A stretch of 15,958 nucleotides of DNA from Halococcaceae archaeon (GCA_007129135.1 SKWB01000325.1:1-15958), one strand, 5' to 3'; shown: positions 1 through 6,281, counted from the first letter of the stretch. Notes: a model not told the origin generated them from the sequence alone. Numbers and translations are program-made.

Positions 1-70
1 CGGGTTGGGGTAGTGGTCATCCTTCAGCCTTGTGGAGGCTGAGACGCGGGTTCGATTCTCGCACCCGGAC
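1..70 (+). tRNA. tRNA-His (GTG anticodon), 5' end cut by window edge
   Basis: The anticodon arm is CAGCC (25-29), loop TTGTGGA (30-36) and GGCTG (37-41). After the conserved U33 the anticodon is GTG (32-34), which reads histidine codons. The T arm is GCGGG (46-50), TTCGATT and CTCGC (58-62). The 3' acceptor strand ACCCGGA (63-69) plus C73 (70) would pair with a 5' strand of G-1, T, C, C, G, G, G, T. The window begins at the third base of the mature acceptor, so G-1 and two bases are missing. A C73 that can pair with G-1 is the histidine identity signature. No CCA is encoded. The D arm fits less neatly, but the rest is clear. Confidence 0.93.
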
Positions 71-75
71 TTCTT

Positions 76-101
76 CGCCGCGAGCACGTTCGCGAGCGGC
101 G
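76..101 (+). terminator. Hairpin just after tRNA-His, possible 3' end signal
   Basis: A T-rich TTCTT (71-75) follows the tRNA directly. CGCCGC (76-81) can then pair with GCGGCG (96-101) across a 14-base loop. It could mark the tRNA transcript end, but archaeal terminators are mainly T-runs, so the role is a guess. Confidence 0.25.
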
Positions 102-114
102 AGAATTCGTCGGA

Positions 115-127
115 GAGAATCGAACCC
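115..127 (-). repeat. Inverted partial copy of the tRNA-His T arm
   Basis: The reverse complement of these bases is GGGTTCGATTCTC, identical over 13 bases to the tRNA T arm at 48-60. Similarity weakens beyond it, but the minus strand continues with a TTCTCGCCGC-like stretch resembling 71-85, so the inverted similarity may be longer than the exact core. It is probably debris from an integration or rearrangement at the tRNA gene. Confidence 0.6.
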
Positions 128-173
128 TGCCAGTCGCAGCAGCCGAGCGGAGTGGGGCCGACCGTCTGGCTCC

Positions 174-199
174 GGTCCGATTCTCGCACCGAGAACTTC
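174..199 (+). repeat. Partial direct copy of the tRNA-His 3' end (att-like)
   Basis: Bases 178-190 (CGATTCTCGCACC) match tRNA bases 53-65 exactly. Extending left to GGT adds one mismatch. On the right, GAGAACTTC resembles the tRNA's CGGACTTC. Site-specific integrases of archaeal elements commonly recombine at tRNA 3' ends and leave such partial copies, so this looks like an attachment-site scar. No integrase is visible and I found no third copy beyond the neighbouring gene pair. Confidence 0.55.
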
Positions 200-282
200 A
201 CACTTCTAATTTCGGATACACAGTGCCAACAGCCCCACAGATACCGCCACGACGGCCAGAGCACCGTCAGATCGCCATTGGC

Positions 283-993
283 TCAGAGTTCAGATGTCTG
301 TTCGACGGCGTCGGACAACCGGTCTAGGAACGCTGTGTCGTACTGCTCTCCGACGTGGTTGATGTTCCACAGGCCTGAGTCGCTGATCTCGCTACGGGGA
401 CTGTCACGTCCCAGCCAATCATCGCTGCGAGGGTCGAGAGAGTCCTTTCGGTAGTTGCTGACGAGAGCGATTGCGTTTCGTTCGAGGTAGGCACGGTCAC
501 TCTGCGGACTGGGCTCGTCATCGACCTTTATCCACAGGAAGGGAAGACCGCGTATGTACTCACTCACGCGACGTTCGTGTACCAACTCCGCGAGTCGGCG
601 CTCTCGGTTCGCGCTGGAGCCGTCGCCCCAGTGCGGGTACTCGTCGTGGAGACCGTCTCGTCGGATCATCGCTTCCCCAACACGCATGCGGAATACCGAG
701 CCACGGTGGTTCCCTCCGTCTTCGTAGGTCCCGCTGTTCGCTCCGCGGTGTGTCCGCAGTCGGTTCCACAACGACGTGCCCGAGCCCGAGGAGACGGCGT
801 GTGTGCCGATGCGGGTGAGTCGGAGCTGGTCAGTCGAGTCTCGCGTCTCTCCCTCGGCGAAGAAGAAATACACGCCCCGCTTCGGCCAGTCCGTGTACCC
901 AGTACAGTCTCCGAGTCGTTGCTCGCCACCTACGTTCGCTTCGAGACGGTCAAGGAGATCGTATAGTCTATCGAGATCCGAACGACGCGACAT
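283..993 (-). CDS. GIY-YIG-like nuclease family protein
   Basis: A 236-residue protein with the layout of a GIY-YIG nuclease fold. GVYFFF (residues 40-45) stands for the first signature. RIGTHAV (61-67) holds the second strand and arginine. LWNRLRTHRG (75-84) follows, and E171 in YLERNAIAL is a candidate metal-binding glutamate. The C-terminal SGLWNINHVGEQYD (206-219) looks like a family-specific block. Such domains cut DNA in homing, repair and some restriction enzymes; the substrate here is unknown. The ATG at 993 is preferred over an in-frame TTG at 1020. It lies 42 bases downstream of the DUF6884 gene on the same strand, so the two may be co-transcribed. G+C is lower than in genes to the right, which suggests transfer. 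The family call rests on motif recognition alone. Confidence 0.72.
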   Translation of the reverse strand: MSRRSDLDRLYDLLDRLEANVGGEQRLGDCTGYTDWPKRGVYFFFAEGETRDSTDQLRLTRIGTHAVSSGSGTSLWNRLRTHRGANSGTYEDGGNHRGSVFRMRVGEAMIRRDGLHDEYPHWGDGSSANRERRLAELVHERRVSEYIRGLPFLWIKVDDEPSPQSDRAYLERNAIALVSNYRKDSLDPRSDDWLGRDSPRSEISDSGLWNINHVGEQYDTAFLDRLSDAVEQTSEL

Positions 994-1035
994 ACCACTT
1001 GGATCGGAGCTAGGGGACAAAATCGCCAGGGTTTC

Positions 1036-1461
1036 TCAGAGCTGTTCGTTGTACCACGCGAGGGTCTCACCGAACTGGAGGCCATCAGTCGGCGTTTCGA
1101 CGTCGACCGGCGTGTCTTCCAACAGCGGGAGGAGTTCGGTGTAGTAGTCGCGCCCTGCGTGAAACACGAGGCGGTTACTGTCGTCAAGTAAGCCCGTCTC
1201 TTCGAGCTGATCGTAGACGGTTTCGGCCCACTCCCGCTTCCGGGCAACTCTCGCACCGGTCAGCGTTTCGTTGTAGGGTTCAATAGACGGGCCAAACGGT
1301 TGGAGCAGGCGGTGTTTCGCAGAGAGGACGTACCAGCGGTCGTGGTTCGTCTCGACGTACTCACGCGCCTTGCTGAAGAAGGCCGACGCCATGTAGAGAT
1401 CGGCAGGCTGTGCAGCCTGCTCACGCTTGCTCTTCGTACAGCCGACGAGCCCGATCTCCAT
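1036..1461 (-). CDS. DUF6884-type protein
   Basis: A 141-residue soluble protein. It opens with IGLVGCTKSK (residues 3-12), then a conserved-looking aromatic/Ala segment (LYMASAFFSKAREY, 22-35), WYVLSAKHRLL (43-53), IEPYNETL (60-67), a C-terminal HAGRDYY (101-107) and GLQFGETLAWY (127-137). This series of blocks matches the DUF6884 family as I know it, common in phages and mobile regions; I know of no established biochemical role. The ATG at 1461 places the first strand at the N-terminus as expected and has a CTTTCAT box 28 bases upstream. An upstream in-frame ATG at 1530 would add 23 basic, low-complexity residues and is rejected. It is the first gene of the pair with the GIY-YIG protein. 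Confidence 0.72.
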   Translation of the reverse strand: MEIGLVGCTKSKREQAAQPADLYMASAFFSKAREYVETNHDRWYVLSAKHRLLQPFGPSIEPYNETLTGARVARKREWAETVYDQLEETGLLDDSNRLVFHAGRDYYTELLPLLEDTPVDVETPTDGLQFGETLAWYNEQL

Positions 1462-1485
1462 GGCGGATACTCTCGTGCTGGCGCG

Positions 1486-1492
1486 ATGAAAG
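1486..1492 (-). promoter_or_regulatory. TATA-like box for the DUF6884/GIY-YIG pair
   Basis: CTTTCAT on the minus strand is centred 28 bases before the ATG at 1461. That spacing gives a leaderless mRNA and supports the short start. Confidence 0.45.
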
Positions 1493-1503
1493 CCCCGGTC
1501 GCC

Positions 1504-1523
1504 CGTACCGAAGGTACGTTTTT
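1504..1523 (+). terminator. Perfect 6-bp hairpin followed by T5
   Basis: CGTACC (1504-1509), loop GAA and GGTACG (1513-1518) are followed by TTTTT (1519-1523), the form of an intrinsic terminator for rightward transcription. No plus-strand gene lies to its left except tRNA-His, so it may stop antisense transcription into the lipid kinase gene, or insulate the island. Read leftward it lies between the lipid kinase stop and the DUF6884 promoter. Confidence 0.4.
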
Positions 1524-1549
1524 GATGCATCCCGGATACCTAAGCACGC

Positions 1550-2494
1550 TCACGACCACGCGTCCGAGTCTGGGTCGTAGCCCTCGCCAACCGGAAGGGT
1601 GAGCGCCCGCGGGAGTACCTCCACCTCGATGGTGGACCCGGAGACGACCTCCCCGTCGAGGCTGAACGTGATCGCCTCCTGGTCGGTGACCTCAAGCGTG
1701 AGCCGCGAACTCCTCATCCGGCTGGTCGGGAGCAGACCGAGCGCTCGCGACGGGTCGGAGACGAGCGACGAGATCACCTCGTTCGGGGGCAGGGCCTCGA
1801 CGACGGTGACGTCGAGGAGACCGTCTTCTGCGTCCGCCTGCGCGCCCCCGAGTGAGGGGAACCCGCGAGCGTTGCCGACGAGGACGACGTACGCGGGACC
1901 GGTCCACGAGCCGGTCCCGTCCGTGGCGTCGATCCGCAGGTCGATCGGGCTGAACTCCGCGCTCTCCCGGAGCGTCTCCACGACGTAGGCGAGGACGCCG
2001 AGGCGTCGTTTCTCCTCAGCGGTCGTCTTCGCGCTCGCGTCCGCGGTCAGTCCACAGACACAGGAGTTGAGGAACGGACGGCCGTTCGCGAGGCCGAGGT
2101 CGATCAGCCGGCGCTCGCCGCGTTCGAGGACGGTGAACGCCTCCTCGATCCCCTCGATCCCCACGTTCTTCGCGAAGTTGTTTCCAGTGCCGGTGGGGAC
2201 GACGCCCAACTCCACGTCGGCGAGCGCGTCGGCCTCGTAGACCGCGGCGACGACCTCGTTGAGCGTGCCGTCCCCGCCCGCGGCGACGACCGTTCGCGCA
2301 CCCTCACGGATCGCCTCGGTCGCGACCTCGAACCCGGTGCGGTCCGGTGACGTTTCGCGGACCTCGTACCCGAAGCGCCGGGCGAACTCTTCGACCTTCG
2401 ACCCACGGTCCCCGGATCCGCTGGCCGGATTGAGGACGACGACCCGGTCCACCCCGTTCGGCGTTCGTGGATCGGTTACCGGACACCCGGTCAT
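1550..2494 (-). CDS. Diacylglycerol kinase (YegS/BmrU-type) family lipid kinase
   Basis: A 314-residue protein with the DAGK catalytic fold. VVVLNPASGSG (residues 18-28) is the first nucleotide-binding strand and loop, GGDGTLNEV (73-81) is the family signature, and VPTGTGNNFAK (99-109) is the conserved third block. The C-terminal half is the beta-sandwich lipid-binding domain, including FSLDGEVV near the end. Members transfer phosphate from ATP to diacylglycerol, sphingoid bases or related lipids; the archaeal substrate, possibly an archaeol-type lipid, is not shown by sequence. Length is normal. The ATG at 2494 has no convincing box at the leaderless distance. Transcription runs left toward the DUF6884 gene, with 88 bases between the genes. 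Confidence 0.88.
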   Translation of the reverse strand: MTGCPVTDPRTPNGVDRVVVLNPASGSGDRGSKVEEFARRFGYEVRETSPDRTGFEVATEAIREGARTVVAAGGDGTLNEVVAAVYEADALADVELGVVPTGTGNNFAKNVGIEGIEEAFTVLERGERRLIDLGLANGRPFLNSCVCGLTADASAKTTAEEKRRLGVLAYVVETLRESAEFSPIDLRIDATDGTGSWTGPAYVVLVGNARGFPSLGGAQADAEDGLLDVTVVEALPPNEVISSLVSDPSRALGLLPTSRMRSSRLTLEVTDQEAITFSLDGEVVSGSTIEVEVLPRALTLPVGEGYDPDSDAWS

Positions 2495-2648
2495 AACACG
2501 GAGCTAGCGTCCCTCGACGCAAGACAGTTCCGCCGGGTCGGACCGACAGTCCCGTCGTCTCCACCGGAGTCTCGGAGGTTCGCTGCGAGCGTGCTACCCC
2601 TTCGACCCCTGAGTATCTCCCTCGCGGAAAAGAGGTAGGACGAGCGAC

Positions 2649-3002
2649 ATGGATATGCCCGCTCACGACCTATCTACGAGGATGACCAGCCTTCCGAAAG
2701 CCGTCACGAACGTCGAGGAGAACGACATCGTCCGAGCGACGTTCGGCGATCGGACCGTCTCGGGCAGGGCGAACCCGGTCGCGTACCGACCCGGGCAGTC
2801 GATCGAGATCGAGATCCGCACGGAGGACCACGACCCGATCCGGTACAAACTCCGCAGCACGCGCACGAACGACGAGTGGGAGCCACTGACGGTCGAACGC
2901 TCGGTCTGTCGCGACGGCGCACGGGGATGGGAGGCGATCGGCACCGTCGACGAGGTGGAGACGGTCCACTCGGTCCGCGACATCGAAGGGACCACGCACT
3001 GA
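2649..3002 (+). CDS. Small haloarchaeal protein of unknown function
   Basis: I do not recognise this 117-residue protein. It is soluble and charged, with no signal peptide or membrane segment. The middle (residues 28-80) alternates short beta-like stretches, for example IVRATFGDRTVSG and SIEIEIRTED, suggesting a small beta-rich fold. There is one cysteine (SVCRDG, near residue 87). The start is uncertain: ATG at 2649 has a GAGGT 12 bases upstream, ATG at 2655 is also possible, and ATG at 2682 would remove an unconserved-looking leader. It is divergent from the lipid kinase (154 bases apart) and convergent with the ferredoxin fusion. Codon use and acidity match the neighbours, so it is probably real. 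Confidence 0.62.
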   Translation: MDMPAHDLSTRMTSLPKAVTNVEENDIVRATFGDRTVSGRANPVAYRPGQSIEIEIRTEDHDPIRYKLRSTRTNDEWEPLTVERSVCRDGARGWEAIGTVDEVETVHSVRDIEGTTH

Positions 3003-3010
3003 ACCGGAGC

Positions 3011-3028
3011 GCGGTACTCGGGTACCGC
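3011..3028. terminator. Convergent-gene hairpin 1
   Basis: GCGGTAC (3011-3017) and GTACCGC (3022-3028) form a perfect 7-bp stem with loop TCGG, nine bases after the stop of the plus-strand gene. No T-run follows, so a terminator role is inferred from position only. Confidence 0.35.
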
Positions 3029-3060
3029 TCGGCCGGTATCCGTCTCTGGTCCGAGCGGGA

Positions 3061-3076
3061 GGACCTCCGGCGGTCC
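3061..3076. terminator. Convergent-gene hairpin 2
   Basis: GGACC (3061-3065) can pair with GGTCC (3072-3076), or alternatively with another GGTCC at 3048-3052. The element sits immediately after the stop codon of the minus-strand ferredoxin fusion. Confidence 0.3.
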
Positions 3077-3079
3077 GTC

Positions 3080-3724
3080 TCAGTCGTTGAACCGCGCTCG
3101 TTCGAACGGGCCGGGCGGGAGCAGCAGGTCGTCGAGTTCGGGGAGCTTCTTCACGTTGTAGACGACTTTCATCCCGTCGGTCGCCGGTCGAGCGAGACAC
3201 GACAGACGGAAGCCACGCTCCATGATCCCGTCGGTCAGGATGTGATCGACGGGCATCTCCATCTCGCCCTCGCGGACGTAGATCGCACAGTTCGCACACG
3301 CCCCGCCCCGACAGGAGTAGGGCCAGGTGAAGCCGTGGCGCTCGGCCGCCTCGAGCAGCGACTCCTTCGGCTCGACGGTGAGCTCTCCGTAGTCCGCCGG
3401 ATCGAGCCCCGCGTCGGCCGCCTTCTCGAAGAGTCGCTCGTCCTCTAACTCCCACCCGTGGTCGTCGAGTACCTCGTAATCGATGTACTCGACGGTCTTG
3501 GTGGTGCGCACGGGCCGGGTACCGTTCTCCGCCCGCCAGTCCTCTCCCCACTCTCGGCTCTCGCCCGACTGGATCTCCTCGTAGGCGGCCGTGACGAGCA
3601 GGAACTCCTCGGTCGACCCCCCCTGATCCGGGTGGGCCTCCTTCACACGCTCGCGGTAGGCGCGGTGGATCTCCTCCTCGTCGGCCTCCGGCGCTACCTG
3701 TAGGACGTCGAACGGGGACCGCAT
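3080..3724 (-). CDS. J-domain/[2Fe-2S] ferredoxin fusion protein
   Basis: A 214-residue protein made of two modules. Residues 1-50 are a short J domain (PFDVLQVAPEADEEEIHRAY) with an intact HPD at 31-33, the motif that stimulates Hsp70 ATPase. Residues 112-200 are a plant-type [2Fe-2S] ferredoxin with CRGGACANC (C138, C143, C146) and a fourth ligand C176 in LSCLARP. All four ligands are present, so it should carry electrons. The linker is acidic, as usual in halophiles. The fusion is known from haloarchaeal genomes; its redox partner is not established to my knowledge. The J domain may link it to DnaK for cluster or client handling (inference). The ATG at 3724 is chosen because the J domain begins there and GTTTATC lies 28 bases upstream; the ATG at 3760 is rejected. 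Confidence 0.92.
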   Translation of the reverse strand: MRSPFDVLQVAPEADEEEIHRAYRERVKEAHPDQGGSTEEFLLVTAAYEEIQSGESREWGEDWRAENGTRPVRTTKTVEYIDYEVLDDHGWELEDERLFEKAADAGLDPADYGELTVEPKESLLEAAERHGFTWPYSCRGGACANCAIYVREGEMEMPVDHILTDGIMERGFRLSCLARPATDGMKVVYNVKKLPELDDLLLPPGPFERARFND

Positions 3725-3748
3725 CGATCGCTCTAGGGAGGTCGGAAG

Positions 3749-3756
3749 GATAAACG
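3749..3756 (-). promoter_or_regulatory. TATA box of the J-domain/ferredoxin gene
   Basis: CGTTTATC on the minus strand, with its A/T core centred about 28 bases before the ATG at 3724, gives a leaderless transcript. The same octamer serves the acyl-CoA synthetase gene. Confidence 0.6.
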
Positions 3757-3817
3757 CCACCCACGCGACGGAAATTGCTGGAACCCGGGGTCACGCGCTC
3801 CCGGTCGTCCCCTTCGG

Positions 3818-5776
3818 TCAGTCCTCGGTCGGAACCGCCTCGCCCGACTCGTAGATGATCTCGACCTCGTCCGCGAACCGGTCGAGGATCTTCCGGCGTT
3901 TCTTCTTCATCGTCGGCGTCAGCAGCTCGTTCTCCTCGGTGAACTCCTCGCCGACGACGCGAAAGCGCTTGATCCGTTCGTGGCGTTCGAACCGCTCGTT
4001 CGCCCGGTCGACCTCCTCCTGCAGCCGCGCTCGCACCCGGTCGTCACGGGCGAGTTTCGCCGTTCCCTCCGGGAGGTCGACGCCCTCCCGGTCGGCCCAC
4101 TCGGCGAGTCCCTCGACGTTCGGGACGAGCAGTGCGGAGACGAACTTCTGGCCGTCGCCGAGCACCATCGCCTGCTCGACCACCTCGCTCTCGGCGAAGG
4201 CGTCCTCGATCGGCCCCGGTGCGACGTTCTTCCCGGTCGAGAGCACCATGATCTGTTTCGACCGCTCGAGGAAGGAGATGTAGCCGTCCGGCCGGAGCTG
4301 GACGACGTCGCCGGTGCGGAACCAGCCGTCGGAGAACGCGCTCTCGGTCTCCTCCGGGAGGTTCCAGTAGCCGTCGAAGACGTTCGGGCCGCTGACGAGC
4401 AGTTCGCCGACATCGCCCTCCCTGTCCTCGAACTCGTCGCCGACGACCGTCTCGTCGACGCGCACCTCGCAGTCCACGAGGGGCGGGCCGATCGTCCCGA
4501 CCTTCGGCTCCTCCGGGGGGTTCACCGAGACGACCGGCGCGGTCTCGGTCAGGCCGTAGCCCTCCAGGATCGGGAGTCCCATCCCGTGGTAGAGCGCACA
4601 GAGGTCCGCAGAGAGGCTGCCACCGCCGCTGATGAGGAACTCGATCTCCCCGCCGAGCGCCTCGCGAACCGTGGAGAACACCAGCCGATCCGCGAGCGCC
4701 TGTTTCGCGCGGAGAGTCGCGCCCGGCGAGTCGGCCTCGTGGTGGGTGCGACCCACCTCGATCGCCCACTCGAAGATCCGCTGTTTCGGTCCGCTCTCGC
4801 TCGCCTGCGCGCGGATCGCGTCGTAGATCTTCTCGTAGACCCGCGGAACGCTCGTCCCGGTCGTCGGCCGGATCGCCTGGAAGTCGTCTCTGAGCGTGTC
4901 GGGGCTCTCGGCGTAGGCCACACAGGCCCCGCTCGCGAACATGAGGAAGTGGCCGGCCATCCGCTCGAAGACGTGTGCGAGCGGGAGAAACGAGACCGTC
5001 CGGGTGTTCTCGTCGATCACCGGCAGGTCACCCTTGTCCGGGCGGGGGCCGAACCGTTTCCTCGCCTGGCCGACGTTCGCGCGGATGTTCCCGTGGCTGA
5101 GCCTCACGCCCTTCGGCCGACCGGTCGTCCCGGAGGTGTAGATGAGCGTCGCGAGGTCCTTCGGGCTCCGCTCGTCGAGCCACGACTCGTAGGTCCCCTC
5201 GTCGAACGTCTCGACGCCGCGGTCGTGGACCTCCGCGAGGGTGAGGACGTCGTCCCTTCCCTCGTAGCCCTCGATCCGGTCGATGACGGCGATCCACTCC
5301 AGGTCGAGGTCGTCTTCGACCGAGAGTACCGTCTCGAGCGCGTCCCGGTCCTCGACGACGACACCCTCTGCCCCCGGGTCGGAGAGCAGGTGACGGACCT
5401 GCCTGCGCGAGGAGCCACGGTAGACGGTCGTGACGACCCCGCCGGCGGCGAGCAGCGCGAGGTCGGTCTGCGCCCACTCCATCCGCGTGTCCGCGAAGAT
5501 CCCCACCCGTGTCCCGGACTCGACGCCGAGGTCGCGAAAGCCGGCCGCGAGGTGGCGGACGATCGATCGAAGCTCCCGGTAGCCGAGCGTGAGGAACTCG
5601 CCGTCGCCCGCGGCCGGGAGCACCGACTCGGTCATCGAGCGGTCGTAGACCCCTCCCTTGTACGCCTGCGCCGGCCGGTCGAGGTGGCGGGTCGCCGCCT
5701 CCTCGAACAGCACGGCGAGGGTTCCCTCACCCGTCACCTCGTCGGTGTACTCGCGTTCCGCGTCCTGCCAACCCAT
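3818..5776 (-). CDS. Long-chain acyl-CoA synthetase (AMP-forming)
   Basis: A 652-residue adenylate-forming enzyme that activates fatty acids with ATP and CoA. LIYTSGTTGRPKGVRLSH (residues 211-228) is the P-loop-like AMP-binding signature. GYGLTETAPV (406-415) is the adenine-binding block. FRTGD (486-490) carries the ribose-binding aspartate. STGKNVAPGPIED (513-525) marks the hinge region, and LTPTMKKKR (619-627) supplies the C-terminal catalytic lysine region. Length and motif order are normal for the FAA1/ACSBG-like group. It is cytosolic or peripheral, with no signal peptide. A TATA box lies 27 bases before the ATG at 5776, so it is likely transcribed alone. Haloarchaeal lipids are isoprenoid, so the role is probably fatty-acid uptake or beta-oxidation rather than membrane synthesis (inference). 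Chain-length preference cannot be read from sequence. Confidence 0.94.
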   Translation of the reverse strand: MGWQDAEREYTDEVTGEGTLAVLFEEAATRHLDRPAQAYKGGVYDRSMTESVLPAAGDGEFLTLGYRELRSIVRHLAAGFRDLGVESGTRVGIFADTRMEWAQTDLALLAAGGVVTTVYRGSSRRQVRHLLSDPGAEGVVVEDRDALETVLSVEDDLDLEWIAVIDRIEGYEGRDDVLTLAEVHDRGVETFDEGTYESWLDERSPKDLATLIYTSGTTGRPKGVRLSHGNIRANVGQARKRFGPRPDKGDLPVIDENTRTVSFLPLAHVFERMAGHFLMFASGACVAYAESPDTLRDDFQAIRPTTGTSVPRVYEKIYDAIRAQASESGPKQRIFEWAIEVGRTHHEADSPGATLRAKQALADRLVFSTVREALGGEIEFLISGGGSLSADLCALYHGMGLPILEGYGLTETAPVVSVNPPEEPKVGTIGPPLVDCEVRVDETVVGDEFEDREGDVGELLVSGPNVFDGYWNLPEETESAFSDGWFRTGDVVQLRPDGYISFLERSKQIMVLSTGKNVAPGPIEDAFAESEVVEQAMVLGDGQKFVSALLVPNVEGLAEWADREGVDLPEGTAKLARDDRVRARLQEEVDRANERFERHERIKRFRVVGEEFTEENELLTPTMKKKRRKILDRFADEVEIIYESGEAVPTED

Positions 5777-5799
5777 GGCCTCTACAGACGAGGAATCGT

Positions 5800-5807
5800 G
5801 ATAAACG
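5800..5807 (-). promoter_or_regulatory. TATA box of the acyl-CoA synthetase gene
   Basis: CGTTTATC on the minus strand is centred about 27 bases before the ATG at 5776, the leaderless distance. Confidence 0.6.
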
Positions 5808-5902
5808 TGGCGTCAACTGGACACATCGGAGGGGCAGTTTAGACCGTTGTGAGGGCTGCAACGAACGAAAGCGACTGGAAGCGCCTGTATCTCGTGACAT
5901 CA

Positions 5903-5916
5903 GGACCGAAAGGTCC
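5903..5916. other. GNRA-type hairpin in the divergent spacer
   Basis: GGACC (5903-5907), loop GAAA and GGTCC (5912-5916) form a perfect 5-bp stem with a GNRA tetraloop. It lies upstream of the likely promoter (GTGTTTTG, 5921-5928) of the winged-helix gene, so it may be a DNA operator palindrome rather than an RNA element. The rest of the 184-base spacer shows nothing I can name. Confidence 0.3.
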
Positions 5917-5960
5917 CCCGGTGTTTTGACCTCTCCGCTCCTCGCCCGGAGACGAGTCGC

Positions 5961-6281
5961 ATGTCAGAGATACGGATTCGAACGACGGGCCCGGACGAGG
6001 AGCTTTCACCGATCTTCGACCTGTTGAGCGACCGGCGTCGACTCCGCCTGATCGCCCACCTCTCGTGCCGGTCGGGGGAACCGGTCGGCCTCGACGCGCT
6101 CGTCGACGTCGTCGCCGCGGCCGAGCCGACCGCCGACCGCGAGCGCGTCGCCATCTCGCTGGCGCACGTCCACCTCCCGAAACTGGAGCAGGCGGGCCTG
6201 ATCGAGTACGACAGCGCGCGTTCCGAGGTCCACTGGCTCGGCTCGCCGGTCGAGATCGAGTTCGATCTCGGTCCGCGCTGA
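5961..6281 (+). CDS. DUF7344-type winged-helix protein
   Basis: A 106-residue protein. FDLLSDRRRLRLIAHL (residues 19-34) is the typical first helix pair of haloarchaeal winged-helix regulators. A hydrophobic helix (LDALVDVVAAAE, 44-55) follows, then RVAISLAHVHLPKLEQAGLI (62-81), the recognition helix and start of the wing, ending in YDSARSEVHWLG. This pattern matches the DUF7344 family, usually single-domain putative transcription regulators; targets are unknown. The ATG at 5961 has GGAG nine bases upstream (5948-5951) and GTGTTTTG about 35 bases upstream, so here a short leader with a ribosome site seems more likely than a leaderless start. Its divergent neighbour is the acyl-CoA synthetase, a possible target by position only. 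Confidence 0.8.
   Translation: MSEIRIRTTGPDEELSPIFDLLSDRRRLRLIAHLSCRSGEPVGLDALVDVVAAAEPTADRERVAISLAHVHLPKLEQAGLIEYDSARSEVHWLGSPVEIEFDLGPR

Noticed and set aside
32..454. A 140-residue plus-strand frame starting inside tRNA-His
   Set aside because: It runs through the tRNA, the repeat scars and the antisense of the GIY-YIG gene; there is no sign of a real protein.
2670..3794. A 374-residue minus-strand open frame
   Set aside because: It overlaps the ferredoxin fusion in another frame and lacks any motif; the J domain and ferredoxin ligands lie in the other frame.
3980..5842. A 620-residue open frame on the plus strand
   Set aside because: It is fully antisense to the acyl-CoA synthetase, whose motifs are clear. 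Arg/Val-rich composition and no motif mark it as a high-G+C shadow.
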